64,000 nt of DNA from Halofilum ochraceum (GCF_001614315.2 NZ_LVEG02000008.1:1-64000), one strand, 5' to 3'; counted from the stretch's first letter, positions 20,052 to 29,137 are shown. Notes: generated by a model from the sequence alone, not told the origin. Numbers and translations are program-made.

Positions 20052-20824
20052 TCTCTTGCTCCTCCCAGATAGGCCTCGATCACCTGTTGATTGTTCCGGA
20101 CTTCCTCCGGTGTGCCCTCGGCGATGACACCGCCCTGGTGCAATACCGTGAGGCGTTCGGCCAGCGAGAATACGAGGTGCATGTCGTGCTCGATCACGAC
20201 CTTGGTCACGCCCGTCGAGGCGATCTGCTTCAGCAGATCGATGGTGGCCTCGGTCTCGTGGCGCGACATACCGGCCGTCGGCTCATCCAGAAGCAGCAGC
20301 CGCGGATCGGCCGCGAGGCAGATCGCCAGCTCCAGGCGCCGTTTGTCGCCGCGGGACAGGTGCTGTGCCTCGGTATGGCGCTGATCGGCCAGGCCGACGG
20401 CCTCCAGTTTTTCTTCGGCATGTTTCCAGGCGGGGCCCATGCGGCTGCGGGGCTGGAAGAGATTGAAACGGAACTTGCCGTCGCGCTTGGCCAGCGCCGC
20501 AATCGCCACGTTGTCGCGCAGGGACATCTCGTCGAAGATCGACGGCGACTGAAACACCCGGGTGATCCCGCGCTGGTTGATATCGTGCGGGCGCACGGCA
20601 TCAAGCGATTGACCGGCGAAGCGGACATGGCCCTCGTTGGGCCGGAGCTGGCCCGTCAGCACGTTGACGAGGGTCGATTTGCCGGCCCCGTTCGGACCGA
20701 TGATGCAATGCGTTGAGCCCTCTTTGACCCGCAGATCGACATTCTGCAGGGCCGCCACGCCACCGAAATGCACCGATACCGAATCGACCTCGAGGAGGTG
20801 TGCCGCTGCGTTGGCCTCAGCCAT
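20048..20824 (-). CDS. branched-chain/amide-type ABC transporter ATPase (LivG-like)
   Basis: A 258-residue ATPase of the LivG/UrtD type. Walker A is GPNGAGKST and Walker B is LLLLDEPTAGMSRHE; the signature motif is slightly unusual (LSRGDKRRLELA instead of LSGGQ), which is common in UrtD-type subunits. ATG at 20824 gives the normal N terminus and overlaps the LivM-like gene by 8 bases. It pairs with the LivF-like ATPase to energise the transporter. Confidence 0.92.
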   Translation of the reverse strand: MAEANAAAHLLEVDSVSVHFGGVAALQNVDLRVKEGSTHCIIGPNGAGKSTLVNVLTGQLRPNEGHVRFAGQSLDAVRPHDINQRGITRVFQSPSIFDEMSLRDNVAIAALAKRDGKFRFNLFQPRSRMGPAWKHAEEKLEAVGLADQRHTEAQHLSRGDKRRLELAICLAADPRLLLLDEPTAGMSRHETEATIDLLKQIASTGVTKVVIEHDMHLVFSLAERLTVLHQGGVIAEGTPEEVRNNQQVIEAYLGGARE

Positions 20825-21836
20825 GGGTATCGTTCTCCTCGGGGGTTGGGGCATCTGCGATGCCGCGGCGGTGACGGAACCAGGCGCGCAGGCGGCGTCC
20901 GCCCTCCATGAAACCGCCCGGCATGTACATCATGATGAGCACGAACAGCAGGCCCAGCACGAGCAGCCACTGTTCGCCGATCCAGGCCGAGGCCACGTTC
21001 TCGAAGTACATCATGAAGCCCGCGCCGATCATCGGCCCGATCAGGGTGCCGACGCCGCCGATCACGGCCATGATCACGACCTCACCGGACATGGTCCAGT
21101 GCAGGAAGTGCGTGGCCACGTAGGGCTCGTAGATCACCATCAATGATCCGGCGACGCCGCCGTAGAGCCCGCTGACGATGAAGCCCCACAGCTTGTAGAG
21201 GCTGACGTCCACGCCGGTGTAGGCGAGTCGCTCCTGGTTCGACTTGATGGCGCGTAGCATCAGGCCGAACGGCGAGCGGGCGATGCGCAGCGCGATCCAG
21301 AAGCCCAGGATCGCGAAGGCGGCGACCAGCAGGAACATCGGGGTGTCGTGCAGTGGTTGACCGAACAGCACCGGCGTCGGCAGTCCGGTGAGCCCGTTGT
21401 CGCCGCCGGTCCAGTCGGAGAAGATCGACAGCGCGGCTCGGTAGAGCATCGAGGCGAACGCGAGCGTGAGGATCGCGAAGTAGATGCCCGTGCGTTTGGT
21501 CAGAAGCAGACCGATCAGCAGCGCGAGCACGAAGGTCACGAGCACGCTCATCAGCATCGCCGGGATGATCTCGGCCGAGAAGTGAAGCAGCGTCAGGCCG
21601 GTCGTGTACGCCGAGGTGCCGAAGAACGCGGCGTGGCCGAACGACAGGTAGCCGGTAAACCCGAGCAGCAGGTCGAAGCCGAGCACGAAGATCACGAAGA
21701 TCAGGATTTTCGTGTCGAGCCCCGAGTAACCGCCGATCCACGGGAACCACAGCGGCATCGTGAGCGCGATCGCCGCGAAGATGGCGACCGGCAAGACCTC
21801 GCCGCGGAGGGCGTTCGTATCTCCCGGGTCGCTCAT
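20817..21836 (-). CDS. branched-chain/amide-type ABC transporter permease (LivM-like)
   Basis: A 339-residue inner-membrane permease of the LivM/UrtC type, with about nine helices and the family sequence LLLGFTGYLSFGHAAFFGTSAY near residue 60. ATG at 21836 overlaps the LivH-like stop by ATGA. It forms the translocation pore with the LivH-like protein. Confidence 0.92.
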   Translation of the reverse strand: MSDPGDTNALRGEVLPVAIFAAIALTMPLWFPWIGGYSGLDTKILIFVIFVLGFDLLLGFTGYLSFGHAAFFGTSAYTTGLTLLHFSAEIIPAMLMSVLVTFVLALLIGLLLTKRTGIYFAILTLAFASMLYRAALSIFSDWTGGDNGLTGLPTPVLFGQPLHDTPMFLLVAAFAILGFWIALRIARSPFGLMLRAIKSNQERLAYTGVDVSLYKLWGFIVSGLYGGVAGSLMVIYEPYVATHFLHWTMSGEVVIMAVIGGVGTLIGPMIGAGFMMYFENVASAWIGEQWLLVLGLLFVLIMMYMPGGFMEGGRRLRAWFRHRRGIADAPTPEENDTHG

Positions 21837-22723
21837 TCCAGTACTCCCTTTTTGCCAAGCAGGCCGCGTGGGCGGACCAGCAGCACGATGACGGCGATGA
21901 GATAGATGATGATCTGCTGGATGTTCGAGTACTCGGCCGAGAACGAAAGCGCCATGCCGAGCAGCAGCGCGGCGAGTACCGCACCCGGTACCGAGCCCAT
22001 GCCGCCGATCACGACGACGAGGAACGACGGCACGAGATAGGCCATGCCGATGCCCGGATAGACCTGTGTCACTGGGCCGCCGAACAGCCCGGCGATACCG
22101 GCGATCCCGGCGCCCAGACCGAAGACGATCGCGAAACGCCGTTCGATGTTGATGCCGAGAAAGCGCAGGATTTCCGAATCACGCATCCCTGCCCGCACGA
22201 CCAGCCCGAAGCGGGTGAACTGCAGCAGGCCGAACAGCGCGAGCACGGTGACGAGCGATACGACGACCAGGATCAGGCGCCACTGCGGGTACACCACGAT
22301 GCCATCCAGGAAAGGCAGGTACTCGTGGAGCATCACGACGCCGCTGCCCCAGGAGGGCGTGGGGAAGGGGATATTGTTGGCGCCGAAGATCCACTTGAGC
22401 GCCTCCTGGACAACGATCGCGATACCGAACGTCACCAGGATCTGGTCGGTATGCGGTCGGTCGTAAAAATGCTGGATGATGCCGCGCTCGAGCAGCAGCC
22501 CGATCAGGAACAGCAGCGGCGGCACCAGCAGGATCGCGAGCAGAAAGCCCGTTTCGCCGGCGATGATCACCCCGAGATAGGCCCCCAGCATGAACAGCGC
22601 GCCGTGCGCGAAGTTGACGACCCCGAGGGTGCCGAAGATCAGCGTCAGCCCGAGTGCGATCAGCATGTAGATCGCGCCCAGCTGGAGGCCGGTCAGGAGT
22701 TGCAGGAACACGGCATTCGACAT
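21833..22723 (-). CDS. branched-chain/amide-type ABC transporter permease (LivH-like)
   Basis: A 296-residue inner-membrane permease of the LivH/UrtB type, with about eight helices. The segment LGLTLIFGTLGVVNFAHG is the LivH-type signature. It starts 200 bases after the binding-protein gene; this spacer holds a strong hairpin that probably lets the binding protein be made in excess over the permeases. Confidence 0.92.
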   Translation of the reverse strand: MSNAVFLQLLTGLQLGAIYMLIALGLTLIFGTLGVVNFAHGALFMLGAYLGVIIAGETGFLLAILLVPPLLFLIGLLLERGIIQHFYDRPHTDQILVTFGIAIVVQEALKWIFGANNIPFPTPSWGSGVVMLHEYLPFLDGIVVYPQWRLILVVVSLVTVLALFGLLQFTRFGLVVRAGMRDSEILRFLGINIERRFAIVFGLGAGIAGIAGLFGGPVTQVYPGIGMAYLVPSFLVVVIGGMGSVPGAVLAALLLGMALSFSAEYSNIQQIIIYLIAVIVLLVRPRGLLGKKGVLE

Positions 22724-22852
22724 CCGTTGACTCCCGGTTCAGGCGCTATGAGCGCGGTTTGATGATCGTGTCAGGCCCGCAGATCGCGCTGCTTCGGTCG
22801 CGGGCGATCCGGTTCGGCTGTATACCGCCGTAGAACCGGCGGCTCCGGGGAA

Positions 22853-22880
22853 ACGCCGGCCCGGCGGGCCGGGCCGGCGT
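22853..22880 (-). terminator. strong intra-operon hairpin between binding-protein and permease genes
   Basis: A perfect 12-base-pair GC-only stem (22853-22864 with 22869-22880) with loop CGGG. It sits 44 bases after the binding-protein stop. It lacks a T-run. In many ABC operons such a structure acts as a partial terminator or 3' stabiliser for the abundant binding-protein message. Confidence 0.6.
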
Positions 22881-22923
22881 CCTTGTCGTGGCGGGGCCCC
22901 CGACGGCCCCGGTACGCCCGGGG

Positions 22924-24306
22924 TCACGCCGGGCGATACGGCCCCAGCTTGCCGGGGAAGGTGTCGACGGGATAGGTGACATCCTCGCGCGGCACCTGCT
23001 GGTAGATCTTGAGCAGATCGTACTCGCCTTCCTTCTCCGCCGGGCCTTTGCCCTGCACGACCAGCATGTCCTTGAAGCACTGATGGTCGCCCTTGCGGTA
23101 GTGGGCCTCGCCGGGGCCGATACCGGTGATCCGGTGATCCTCGAGGGCCTTGATGACCTCCGGCGGATAGAACGTGCCGGCCCGCTCGCAGGCGTCGGCG
23201 TAGAGCAGCGTCTGCACGTAGCAGGTCTGCGCGGCCTGTGACGGCGGGAAGCCGTATTCCGCCTCGAAGGTCTTGGTGAAGGCCTGCGAGCCTTCATCCT
23301 CGAGCGCCCAGTTCCATGCGGTGGAACCGAACACGCCATCGATGTTCTCGGCGCCGGCGCCCTGTGCCATCAGGCGGCTGTAGAGCGGCACGACGATCTG
23401 CATGTCCTTGCCGTTCTTCTGCATGTCGCGCATGCCGAACTGCACCGCCTGGGTCAGCGAGTTGACCATGTCCTGGCCGTAGTGGTTCAGGACCAGCACG
23501 TCGGCATCGGAGTTCAGTACCTGCGTGAGGAACTGTGAATAATCCGAGCTCCCGAGCGGCGTCATGATGTTGTTCACCGTGGTCCAGCCTTCGGCCTCGG
23601 TGAACTGCTTGATGGAGTCGTACTGGGTGTGGCCCCAGGTGTAGTCCGCCGTCAGGTGATAGGCGCGCCGGTCGGTGCCGTAGGCATCCGCCAGCACGGG
23701 GCCGAGCGCCTTGCCGGACATGTAGGCGTTGAAGAAGTGCCGGAAGCCGTAGCGGCGCCGGTCCTTGCCGGTCGTGTCGTTGGAGTGGGTCAGCCCGCAC
23801 ATGTACACGACGCCCATCTCCTGCGCCAGGTACTGCTGGGCGATCGCGGTGGCGCTGGATGACCCGCCACCCCACATGATCACCTTGTCACGCTCGATCA
23901 TGCGGCGTGCACTGGTGCGCGCGGCGTCCGGATCGGTCTGCGTATCGCCGCTCACGTACTCGACCTTCTTGCCGAGCACGCCCTGGCCGGTCAATTCGTT
24001 GGGCGCCATCGTCTCGAGCATGCCGCCGCCGTTGTTCAGGTGCTTCACGGCGAGTTTGTAGGCGCGGAGTTCGTCCGCACCCTCATCGGCATAGGCGCCG
24101 GTCTGCGGCACGTTGAACCCGAAGGTGACGGCCTTGCCCTTGACGGGGTAGTTGCCGATCGCCTCGCGCTCCGCCCATGCATTGCGCGTGAACACGGTCG
24201 GCCCGGCGCCGGCGATGGCCCCGGTGACGGCACTGGTCTTGAGGAAATCGCGACGGCTGAAGCCCTTGCCGCGATTGTTCTTCGGATCGTCTGGACGGTC
24301 GCTCAT
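22924..24306 (-). CDS. Tat-exported substrate-binding protein of a HAAT-family ABC transporter
   Basis: A 460-residue periplasmic binding protein (Peripla_BP_6 type, related to LivK, UrtA and AmiC). The N terminus has a twin-arginine signal: SRRDFLK at about residues 17-23, a short hydrophobic stretch and a likely cut after NAWA. The mature part begins VTFGFNVPQTGAYADEGADEL, typical of the family. ATG at 24306 is chosen because it gives the Tat signal and follows an AGGGGC ribosome-like site; the upstream in-frame starts lie in the leader. A sigma-54 promoter stands about 140 bases upstream. Tat export suggests folding in the cytoplasm or avoidance of mis-metallation. The ligand is unknown. 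Confidence 0.9.
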   Translation of the reverse strand: MSDRPDDPKNNRGKGFSRRDFLKTSAVTGAIAGAGPTVFTRNAWAEREAIGNYPVKGKAVTFGFNVPQTGAYADEGADELRAYKLAVKHLNNGGGMLETMAPNELTGQGVLGKKVEYVSGDTQTDPDAARTSARRMIERDKVIMWGGGSSSATAIAQQYLAQEMGVVYMCGLTHSNDTTGKDRRRYGFRHFFNAYMSGKALGPVLADAYGTDRRAYHLTADYTWGHTQYDSIKQFTEAEGWTTVNNIMTPLGSSDYSQFLTQVLNSDADVLVLNHYGQDMVNSLTQAVQFGMRDMQKNGKDMQIVVPLYSRLMAQGAGAENIDGVFGSTAWNWALEDEGSQAFTKTFEAEYGFPPSQAAQTCYVQTLLYADACERAGTFYPPEVIKALEDHRITGIGPGEAHYRKGDHQCFKDMLVVQGKGPAEKEGEYDLLKIYQQVPREDVTYPVDTFPGKLGPYRPA

Positions 24307-24448
24307 GCTGCCCCTCCTTTGTTCCCGTGTAACGGGGTCGACCCGGTAACCGGGCCGGATGGGACGGACGTGGATTCGCCCGTTCCGTGTGGATCGTTTG
24401 CAAGTGCGGCGTGGCTGCACGCCTGGGACGTATGCCAATAATTCTGAT

Positions 24449-24464
24449 AGCGATTATCGTGCCA
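24449..24464 (-). promoter_or_regulatory. sigma-54 (RpoN) promoter of the ABC transporter operon
   Basis: On the minus strand the sequence is TGGCACGATAATCGCT. Against the consensus TGGCACG-N4-TTGCW it differs at one position only, and the invariant GG (-24) and GC (-12) have exact spacing. It reads toward the binding-protein gene at 24306. An NtrC-type activator is encoded immediately upstream, as expected for a sigma-54 promoter. Confidence 0.85.
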
Positions 24465-24528
24465 GACCAATAACCTCAGCATGAACAGATAGTTGGGACT
24501 TTTTCCCGGGGGGTGGAATTATGTGCAT

Positions 24529-24543
24529 GTTACAACTCGTAAC
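24529..24543. promoter_or_regulatory. inverted repeat GTTAC-N5-GTAAC, likely activator site
   Basis: A perfect 5-5-5 inverted repeat lies about 65 bases upstream of the -24 element of the sigma-54 promoter, the usual place for an NtrC-type enhancer site. The same GTTAC-N5-GTAAC pattern occurs at 29123-29137 before the kinase/regulator operon. A related element, GTAACGCTTAC, follows at 24571-24581. Confidence 0.65.
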
Positions 24544-24570
24544 AGAGGTCTCGCGTGTACGGGTAGGTCC

Positions 24571-24581
24571 GTAACGCTTAC
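24571..24581. promoter_or_regulatory. second half-site element GTAACGCTTAC
   Basis: The 10-mer GTAACGCTTA is also found on the minus strand at 29118-29127, joined to the inverted repeat there. Its occurrence in both control regions suggests that it belongs to the operator of the response regulator. Confidence 0.45.
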
Positions 24582-24600
24582 GTTTATGACGTGCCGGGCG

Positions 24601-25944
24601 TCATGCGTACTGCCTGCCGGGGCGCGGCAGGTCCATGCGCTGGCGGCGTTCCCAGAGCGCTTTGCGGCTGATACCGAGGCGCTTGGCCAGTTCCGTCTCG
24701 GTCAGCGTGTCCTGATGCGTGAGCACGAACTGACGGAAGTATTCGTCCAGACTCAGGTTGAAGGCGGGGGCAGCCCGTTCGGGGGCGCGGTCGTGTTCCA
24801 CCGGGATGCCGAGCTGTTCGGGTCGGATCTCTTCGTCGTCGCAGAGGATGACCGCCCGCTCGACCGCGTTTTCGAGCTCGCGGACGTTGCCGGGCCAGTC
24901 GTAGCGGGCGATCGCGTCCAGTGCCTCTTTCGACAGCCGCGGGGGTGTCCGGTTAGTCGCACGCGCGGCCTTGTCCAGCATGAATTCCGTGAGTTCCCGC
25001 AGGTCGTCCTGGCGGTCGCGCAAGGGGTTCAGGCGGACCTCCATCTTCTGCAGGCGGTAGAAAAGGTCGGGCCGGAACAGGCCCTTGGTGGCCATGGCAT
25101 CGAGGTCGCGGTGTGTCGCGGCGATGAGGCGGATGTCGATCTTTCGGGTCTGTGAGCCGCCCACCGGACGGATCTCGCCGTCTTCGATTACCCGCAGCAG
25201 CTGAGCCTGGGCGGCCAGGGGCAGTTCGCCGATTTCGTCGAGGAAGAGTGTGCCGCCGCTGGCCGCTTCCACCAGGCCGATGCGTTTGCCGGTGGCGCCG
25301 GTGAAGGCGCCTTTCTCGTGGCCGAAGAGCTCCGATTCGATCAGGCTCTCGGGAATGGCGGCACAGTTGACGGCGATCAGCGGCGCTTCATGGCGCCAGC
25401 TCTGTTCATGGATGGCGCGCGCAACCAGTTCCTTGCCGGTACCGGATTCGCCCAGGATCAGGACGGTCATGTCGGTCGGTGCGACGCGGGCGATCCGTTC
25501 ATGGACCTCGCGCATGGCCGGGCCGGAGCCGACCATTCCGGTGATGGGGTAGTCGCGCTGGATGTCCTGTTTCAGGGCGGCGTTCTGGCGCGACATGCGC
25601 TCTTGGCGAAGCGCGCGATCGACGATCATCAGCAGTTCGTCGTGGTCGAAGGGCTTGGCGATGTAATCCACGGCACCGCGTTTCATCGAATCCACGGCGG
25701 ACTGCACGCTGGCGTAACTCGTCATGACCAGCACTGGAACGTCCGGTGCGTGTTCGATGATGTCCGTGCCGTCGGCACCGGGCAGCTTGAGATCCGCGAT
25801 GATGAAATCGAAGTGCTCCGGCGCGCACGCGCGGGCAGTCGGCAGATCGCCCGCGGTCTGGACCTCGTGGCCGTGATGCTCCAGCAGGCGCTGAAGCGCG
25901 TCACGGATGACCTGTTCGTCGTCGATGACCAGGATTCGACTCAT
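24601..25944 (-). CDS. NtrC-type sigma-54 response regulator
   Basis: A 447-residue response regulator in three domains. The receiver (1-115) has the acidic pair in VIDDE and the phosphorylation site D51 in IIADLKLPG. The AAA+ domain (about 140-370) has Walker A GESGTGKE, the sigma-54-contacting GAFTGA loop and the Walker B-type GGTLFLDEIGELP. The C terminus (about 400-440) is a Fis-type helix-turn-helix (TETELAKRLGISRKALWERR). ATG at 25944 overlaps the kinase stop (ATGA). It most likely activates the sigma-54 promoter just downstream at 24449-24464, and possibly acs. Confidence 0.95.
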   Translation of the reverse strand: MSRILVIDDEQVIRDALQRLLEHHGHEVQTAGDLPTARACAPEHFDFIIADLKLPGADGTDIIEHAPDVPVLVMTSYASVQSAVDSMKRGAVDYIAKPFDHDELLMIVDRALRQERMSRQNAALKQDIQRDYPITGMVGSGPAMREVHERIARVAPTDMTVLILGESGTGKELVARAIHEQSWRHEAPLIAVNCAAIPESLIESELFGHEKGAFTGATGKRIGLVEAASGGTLFLDEIGELPLAAQAQLLRVIEDGEIRPVGGSQTRKIDIRLIAATHRDLDAMATKGLFRPDLFYRLQKMEVRLNPLRDRQDDLRELTEFMLDKAARATNRTPPRLSKEALDAIARYDWPGNVRELENAVERAVILCDDEEIRPEQLGIPVEHDRAPERAAPAFNLSLDEYFRQFVLTHQDTLTETELAKRLGISRKALWERRQRMDLPRPGRQYA

Positions 25945-28910
25945 GCATGGGCCCCTTCGTCGGCTGATGCAACGGGCGTCGCGATCGGCAGGTACACGAC
26001 CACGCGCGTACCGCATTCGCTGCGCGGCGCGATGCTGATGCTGCCGCCGTGCTCGCTGATGATCGAATGGATCAGCGAGAGCCCGAGTCCGGTCCCCTCG
26101 CCGACGTCTTTGGTGGTGAAAAACGGATCGAATACGCGGTCGGTATGTTCCGGATCAATACCGATGCCCTCGTCGATCACCTCGATGCGCACCCGTTCGG
26201 GATCGTCGGTCGCTGCCCGGACGGTGACGGTCGCGCCACCGGGGGATGCGTCCGCGGCGTTGGTCAGCAGGTTCACGAACACCTGCTGAAGCAGTTGTGG
26301 ATCGCCCGGTACGACGAGTGACGCGGGGCATTCGTTGACGAACTCGATATCGCGCGCGGCGCGGGCGAGCTGAACCAGGTGGATCGCCTCATCGATCGCC
26401 CGGGAGAGCTCGACATCGCGCCGGTCCAGCGGGCGTGGACGCCCGCCGTGCGAGAACGCCAGCAGCGAGTCGACAATGGCCGATATGCGGCGCGTCTGTT
26501 CGAGGATGGCGCGCGCGGTCTCACGGCGGTGCTCGGGCGTGTCGTCATAATCCAGGTTCTGGGTGAGGCTGGCGATCCCGGTCAACGGATTGCCGATCTC
26601 GTGGGCCAGTCCGGAGGCGAGGCGGCCGATTGATGCCAGGCGCTCGCTGTGGCGCAGCTCTGTCTCCAGGTGTTCCAGTTCGGTGCGGTCTTCGACCAGC
26701 AGTACGGTGCCGCCGTGGCCGTGCGCGCGAGCGGTGTCCGGATGACCGATGCTGGCCTTGTGCAGGTTGCACCAGCGTTCCGAGTCGTCGCGATCGAGGC
26801 GCAGTTTGAAGCGGTGGTCGTCATCGGCCTCGGCGAAGTCCGCCAGGCCGTGCGCCCAGGGTGTATCCAACTGGCGCAGGTGTTTGCCGATGGCTCTGTG
26901 GCCGGGGATGCCGGACAGCTGCACCATCGCCTGGTTCCAGATCACGACTTCGCCGTCGGGGGCGAGGGAGCAGACGCCCAGGGGCAGTTCGTGCAGGACG
27001 TCGCGATGGTAGCGCTGCAGCGAGTGGAGCTGGGCGGTCAGTCCGCGCAGGCGATCGCGCGAGTCCGCCAGCCGTTCTTCCATGTAGCGCATGCCCTCGG
27101 CGAGCGCGATATGCGAGCGCTGCCTGAGCTGCAGACGATCGTCGACGATCAGCTGGGCGAGACCGGGGCCGACCAGGCCGGACAGGTTGCGGTGGATCTG
27201 CTCACGCAGCAGGCGCAGGTCGGTCGCCCGCAGGTCCTGCTCTTCCATGTCGAGTTCGGCGAGTGCCTTGCGGACCTCGGTGTGGGCGGTCTCCTCACCG
27301 ATGAGGCGGGCGAGCCGCCGCACGAAGTCCTCCGGAGAGGCGGCGGCGACCCGGCCGGCCAGCGGCATCAGGCGCTGCTCGGCGCAGGCGCGGGCCGCCT
27401 TTGCCTCGGCCTCGCCGGGGCGAGTCAGTAGTGAGCCGATCACGAAGCCGAGGGTGTTGACCGCCAGCGACCAGAAGGTCGAAGCCGTCCACAGGCTGGT
27501 CCCCTCGGGCGCCAGCAGCGCGGCCAGATCGGCCTCGCCGCCGAGCGAACCGGCTTGACCGATGAGGGGCAGGATCAGCATCGCGAACCAGATGGTCGCG
27601 CCGCCGATCAGCCCCACGGTGAACCCGACCGCCGTGGCGCGGCGCCAGAACAGGACACCGACGATCCCGGGCAGCAGCTGGGCAGCGGCCACGAACGAGA
27701 TCAGGCCCAGCTGGACCAGGCCCTGGTTGTGCACCATGACGAGGTAGAACCCATAGGCCGCCAGGACGATCAGGGCGATCAGGATGCGTTTGCCCCAGAG
27801 GACCTGGCGGTAGAGATGCGTCTGTTGGCGGAACCCGCGGAACCGCAGGGGCAGCACCAGGTGATTCATGCACATCGATGCCAGTGCGAGCGTGCTGACG
27901 ATCACCATCGCGCTGGCGGCGGACAGGCCGCCGATGAAGGTGGCCACCGGCAGCAGTTCGAAGCCGGATTCCAGTGTGATCGCCAGACCGTAGTAGTCGG
28001 GAGGCGCGTTCGGGGTGAGCTGGCGCCCGGCCCAGAGAATCGGAATGATGGGCAGGTTCAGCAGCAGCAGATACAGCGGAAACAGCCAGCTTGCACGGCG
28101 CAGGCCACCGGGGCCGGTATTCTCCGTGAAGGCCATGTGGAACTGACGCGGCAACAGGAAGGCGGCGCCGAAGGCGAGCACGATCAGCGTCAGCCACGGG
28201 CCCTCGGCGACCGGCCGGTAGAGTTCCGCCGTCGCCTCGGGGTGGCGCGCGGTCCAGTCACTGAATGCCGCCGGACCCCCGAATACGCCCCAGACGGCGA
28301 ATGCGCCCACCGCGAGTAGCGCGACCAGCTTGACGGCCGACTCGAAAGCGATCGCGGCGACCAGACCGCTGTGTTTCTCGCGCGGGGTGAGGTGGCGCGC
28401 GCCGAACAGGATGGCGAATACGATCAGCGTGCCGCAGAAGGCCAGTCCGGCCTCATGGGGTGCCGGGCGCTGTGTGAGGACCTGCACCGACTGGATGACG
28501 GCGTGAATCTGCAGCGACAGGTACGGCAGGATGCCGATCAGCATGAACCCCGTGACCAGGAAACCGGTGCCCGCGCCGGGAAACCGGAACGCGAACAGAT
28601 CCGCGATCGAGGTGAGCTGGTATTCGCGCACCAGCCGCAGGATCGGCATCAGCAGGACCGGCGTCAGCAGGAAGGCGATGGTGACGCCGAGATAGATGGT
28701 CAGGAAGTTGAAGCCCGACTCGTGGGCGAAGCCGACGCTGCCGTAGAAGGTCCAGGAGCTGGCGTAGACGCCGAGCGAGAGGGTGACGGTGATCGGGTGT
28801 CGGATCAGACCGCCCGGCAACCAGCCATGCTCGGCCAGCCATGCGATCAGGAACAGCAGCGCCAGATACGCGACGCCGACCGCGAGGAGTTGCCACGGCT
28901 CAAGCGTCAT
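25941..28910 (-). CDS. sodium:solute symporter-fused sensor histidine kinase (CrbS-like)
   Basis: A 989-residue membrane kinase. Residues about 8-490 are a full SLC5/SSS-type symporter domain with some 13 helices; a linker of about 100 residues (possibly a STAC-type module) is followed by a PAS-like domain (about 625-735), a HisKA dimerisation domain with the phospho-acceptor H770 in LAHEIGNPLTG, and an ATPase domain with N-box NLLTNAADAS and G-boxes DEGIGID and GEGTGLGLS. This is the architecture of CrbS/MxtR, which control acs and acetate use in Vibrio and Pseudomonas, but the partner here is NtrC-type rather than LuxR-type. The symporter part probably senses or transports a small carboxylate. 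ATG at 28910 is chosen; the small upstream gene overlaps it by 11 bases. Confidence 0.93.
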   Translation of the reverse strand: MTLEPWQLLAVGVAYLALLFLIAWLAEHGWLPGGLIRHPITVTLSLGVYASSWTFYGSVGFAHESGFNFLTIYLGVTIAFLLTPVLLMPILRLVREYQLTSIADLFAFRFPGAGTGFLVTGFMLIGILPYLSLQIHAVIQSVQVLTQRPAPHEAGLAFCGTLIVFAILFGARHLTPREKHSGLVAAIAFESAVKLVALLAVGAFAVWGVFGGPAAFSDWTARHPEATAELYRPVAEGPWLTLIVLAFGAAFLLPRQFHMAFTENTGPGGLRRASWLFPLYLLLLNLPIIPILWAGRQLTPNAPPDYYGLAITLESGFELLPVATFIGGLSAASAMVIVSTLALASMCMNHLVLPLRFRGFRQQTHLYRQVLWGKRILIALIVLAAYGFYLVMVHNQGLVQLGLISFVAAAQLLPGIVGVLFWRRATAVGFTVGLIGGATIWFAMLILPLIGQAGSLGGEADLAALLAPEGTSLWTASTFWSLAVNTLGFVIGSLLTRPGEAEAKAARACAEQRLMPLAGRVAAASPEDFVRRLARLIGEETAHTEVRKALAELDMEEQDLRATDLRLLREQIHRNLSGLVGPGLAQLIVDDRLQLRQRSHIALAEGMRYMEERLADSRDRLRGLTAQLHSLQRYHRDVLHELPLGVCSLAPDGEVVIWNQAMVQLSGIPGHRAIGKHLRQLDTPWAHGLADFAEADDDHRFKLRLDRDDSERWCNLHKASIGHPDTARAHGHGGTVLLVEDRTELEHLETELRHSERLASIGRLASGLAHEIGNPLTGIASLTQNLDYDDTPEHRRETARAILEQTRRISAIVDSLLAFSHGGRPRPLDRRDVELSRAIDEAIHLVQLARAARDIEFVNECPASLVVPGDPQLLQQVFVNLLTNAADASPGGATVTVRAATDDPERVRIEVIDEGIGIDPEHTDRVFDPFFTTKDVGEGTGLGLSLIHSIISEHGGSISIAPRSECGTRVVVYLPIATPVASADEGAHA

Positions 28911-29100
28911 CGTCGCCCTCGAACCGATCGTAGGTGGCGACAAGACCGATCAGCAGGGCCCAGAGCAGGAACGGGACCAACCAGTGCAGGCCGGCCCGCG
29001 CCCACCAGGCCGTCAGTGGCGAAAAGAACAGGAACAGCGCAAGCAGTAGCAGCAGGATCACGAGATCCGGGCGGCCTCTGCTGGAATCCGGATCGCTCAT
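28900..29100 (-). CDS. small two-helix membrane protein upstream of the kinase
   Basis: A 66-residue protein with two hydrophobic helices (LVILLLLLALFLFFSPLTAWW and LVPFLLWALLIGLVATY) and an acidic C-terminal tail. It overlaps the symporter-kinase start by 11 bases, so the two are translated together. Small membrane proteins in this position occur before SSS-type proteins and may assist assembly or sensing. No function is known to me. Confidence 0.7.
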   Translation of the reverse strand: MSDPDSSRGRPDLVILLLLLALFLFFSPLTAWWARAGLHWLVPFLLWALLIGLVATYDRFEGDDDA

Positions 29101-29122
29101 ACGCGCCTGACCGGTCTTAAGC

Positions 29123-29137
29123 GTTACCTAAGGTAAC
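29123..29137. promoter_or_regulatory. palindrome GTTAC-N5-GTAAC before the kinase/regulator operon
   Basis: The core is part of a longer perfect palindrome, CGTTACCT-A-AGGTAACG (29122-29138), 23 bases upstream of the ATG of the small membrane protein. It matches the 24529-24543 repeat in half-site sequence and spacing. In this position it would overlap the promoter, suggesting autoregulation. Confidence 0.6.

Noticed and set aside
19299-24306. Calling the transporter a urea system (UrtABCDE)
   Set aside because: No urease or urea-related gene is present, and the neighbours are acs and a symporter-fused kinase. The family supports many solutes.
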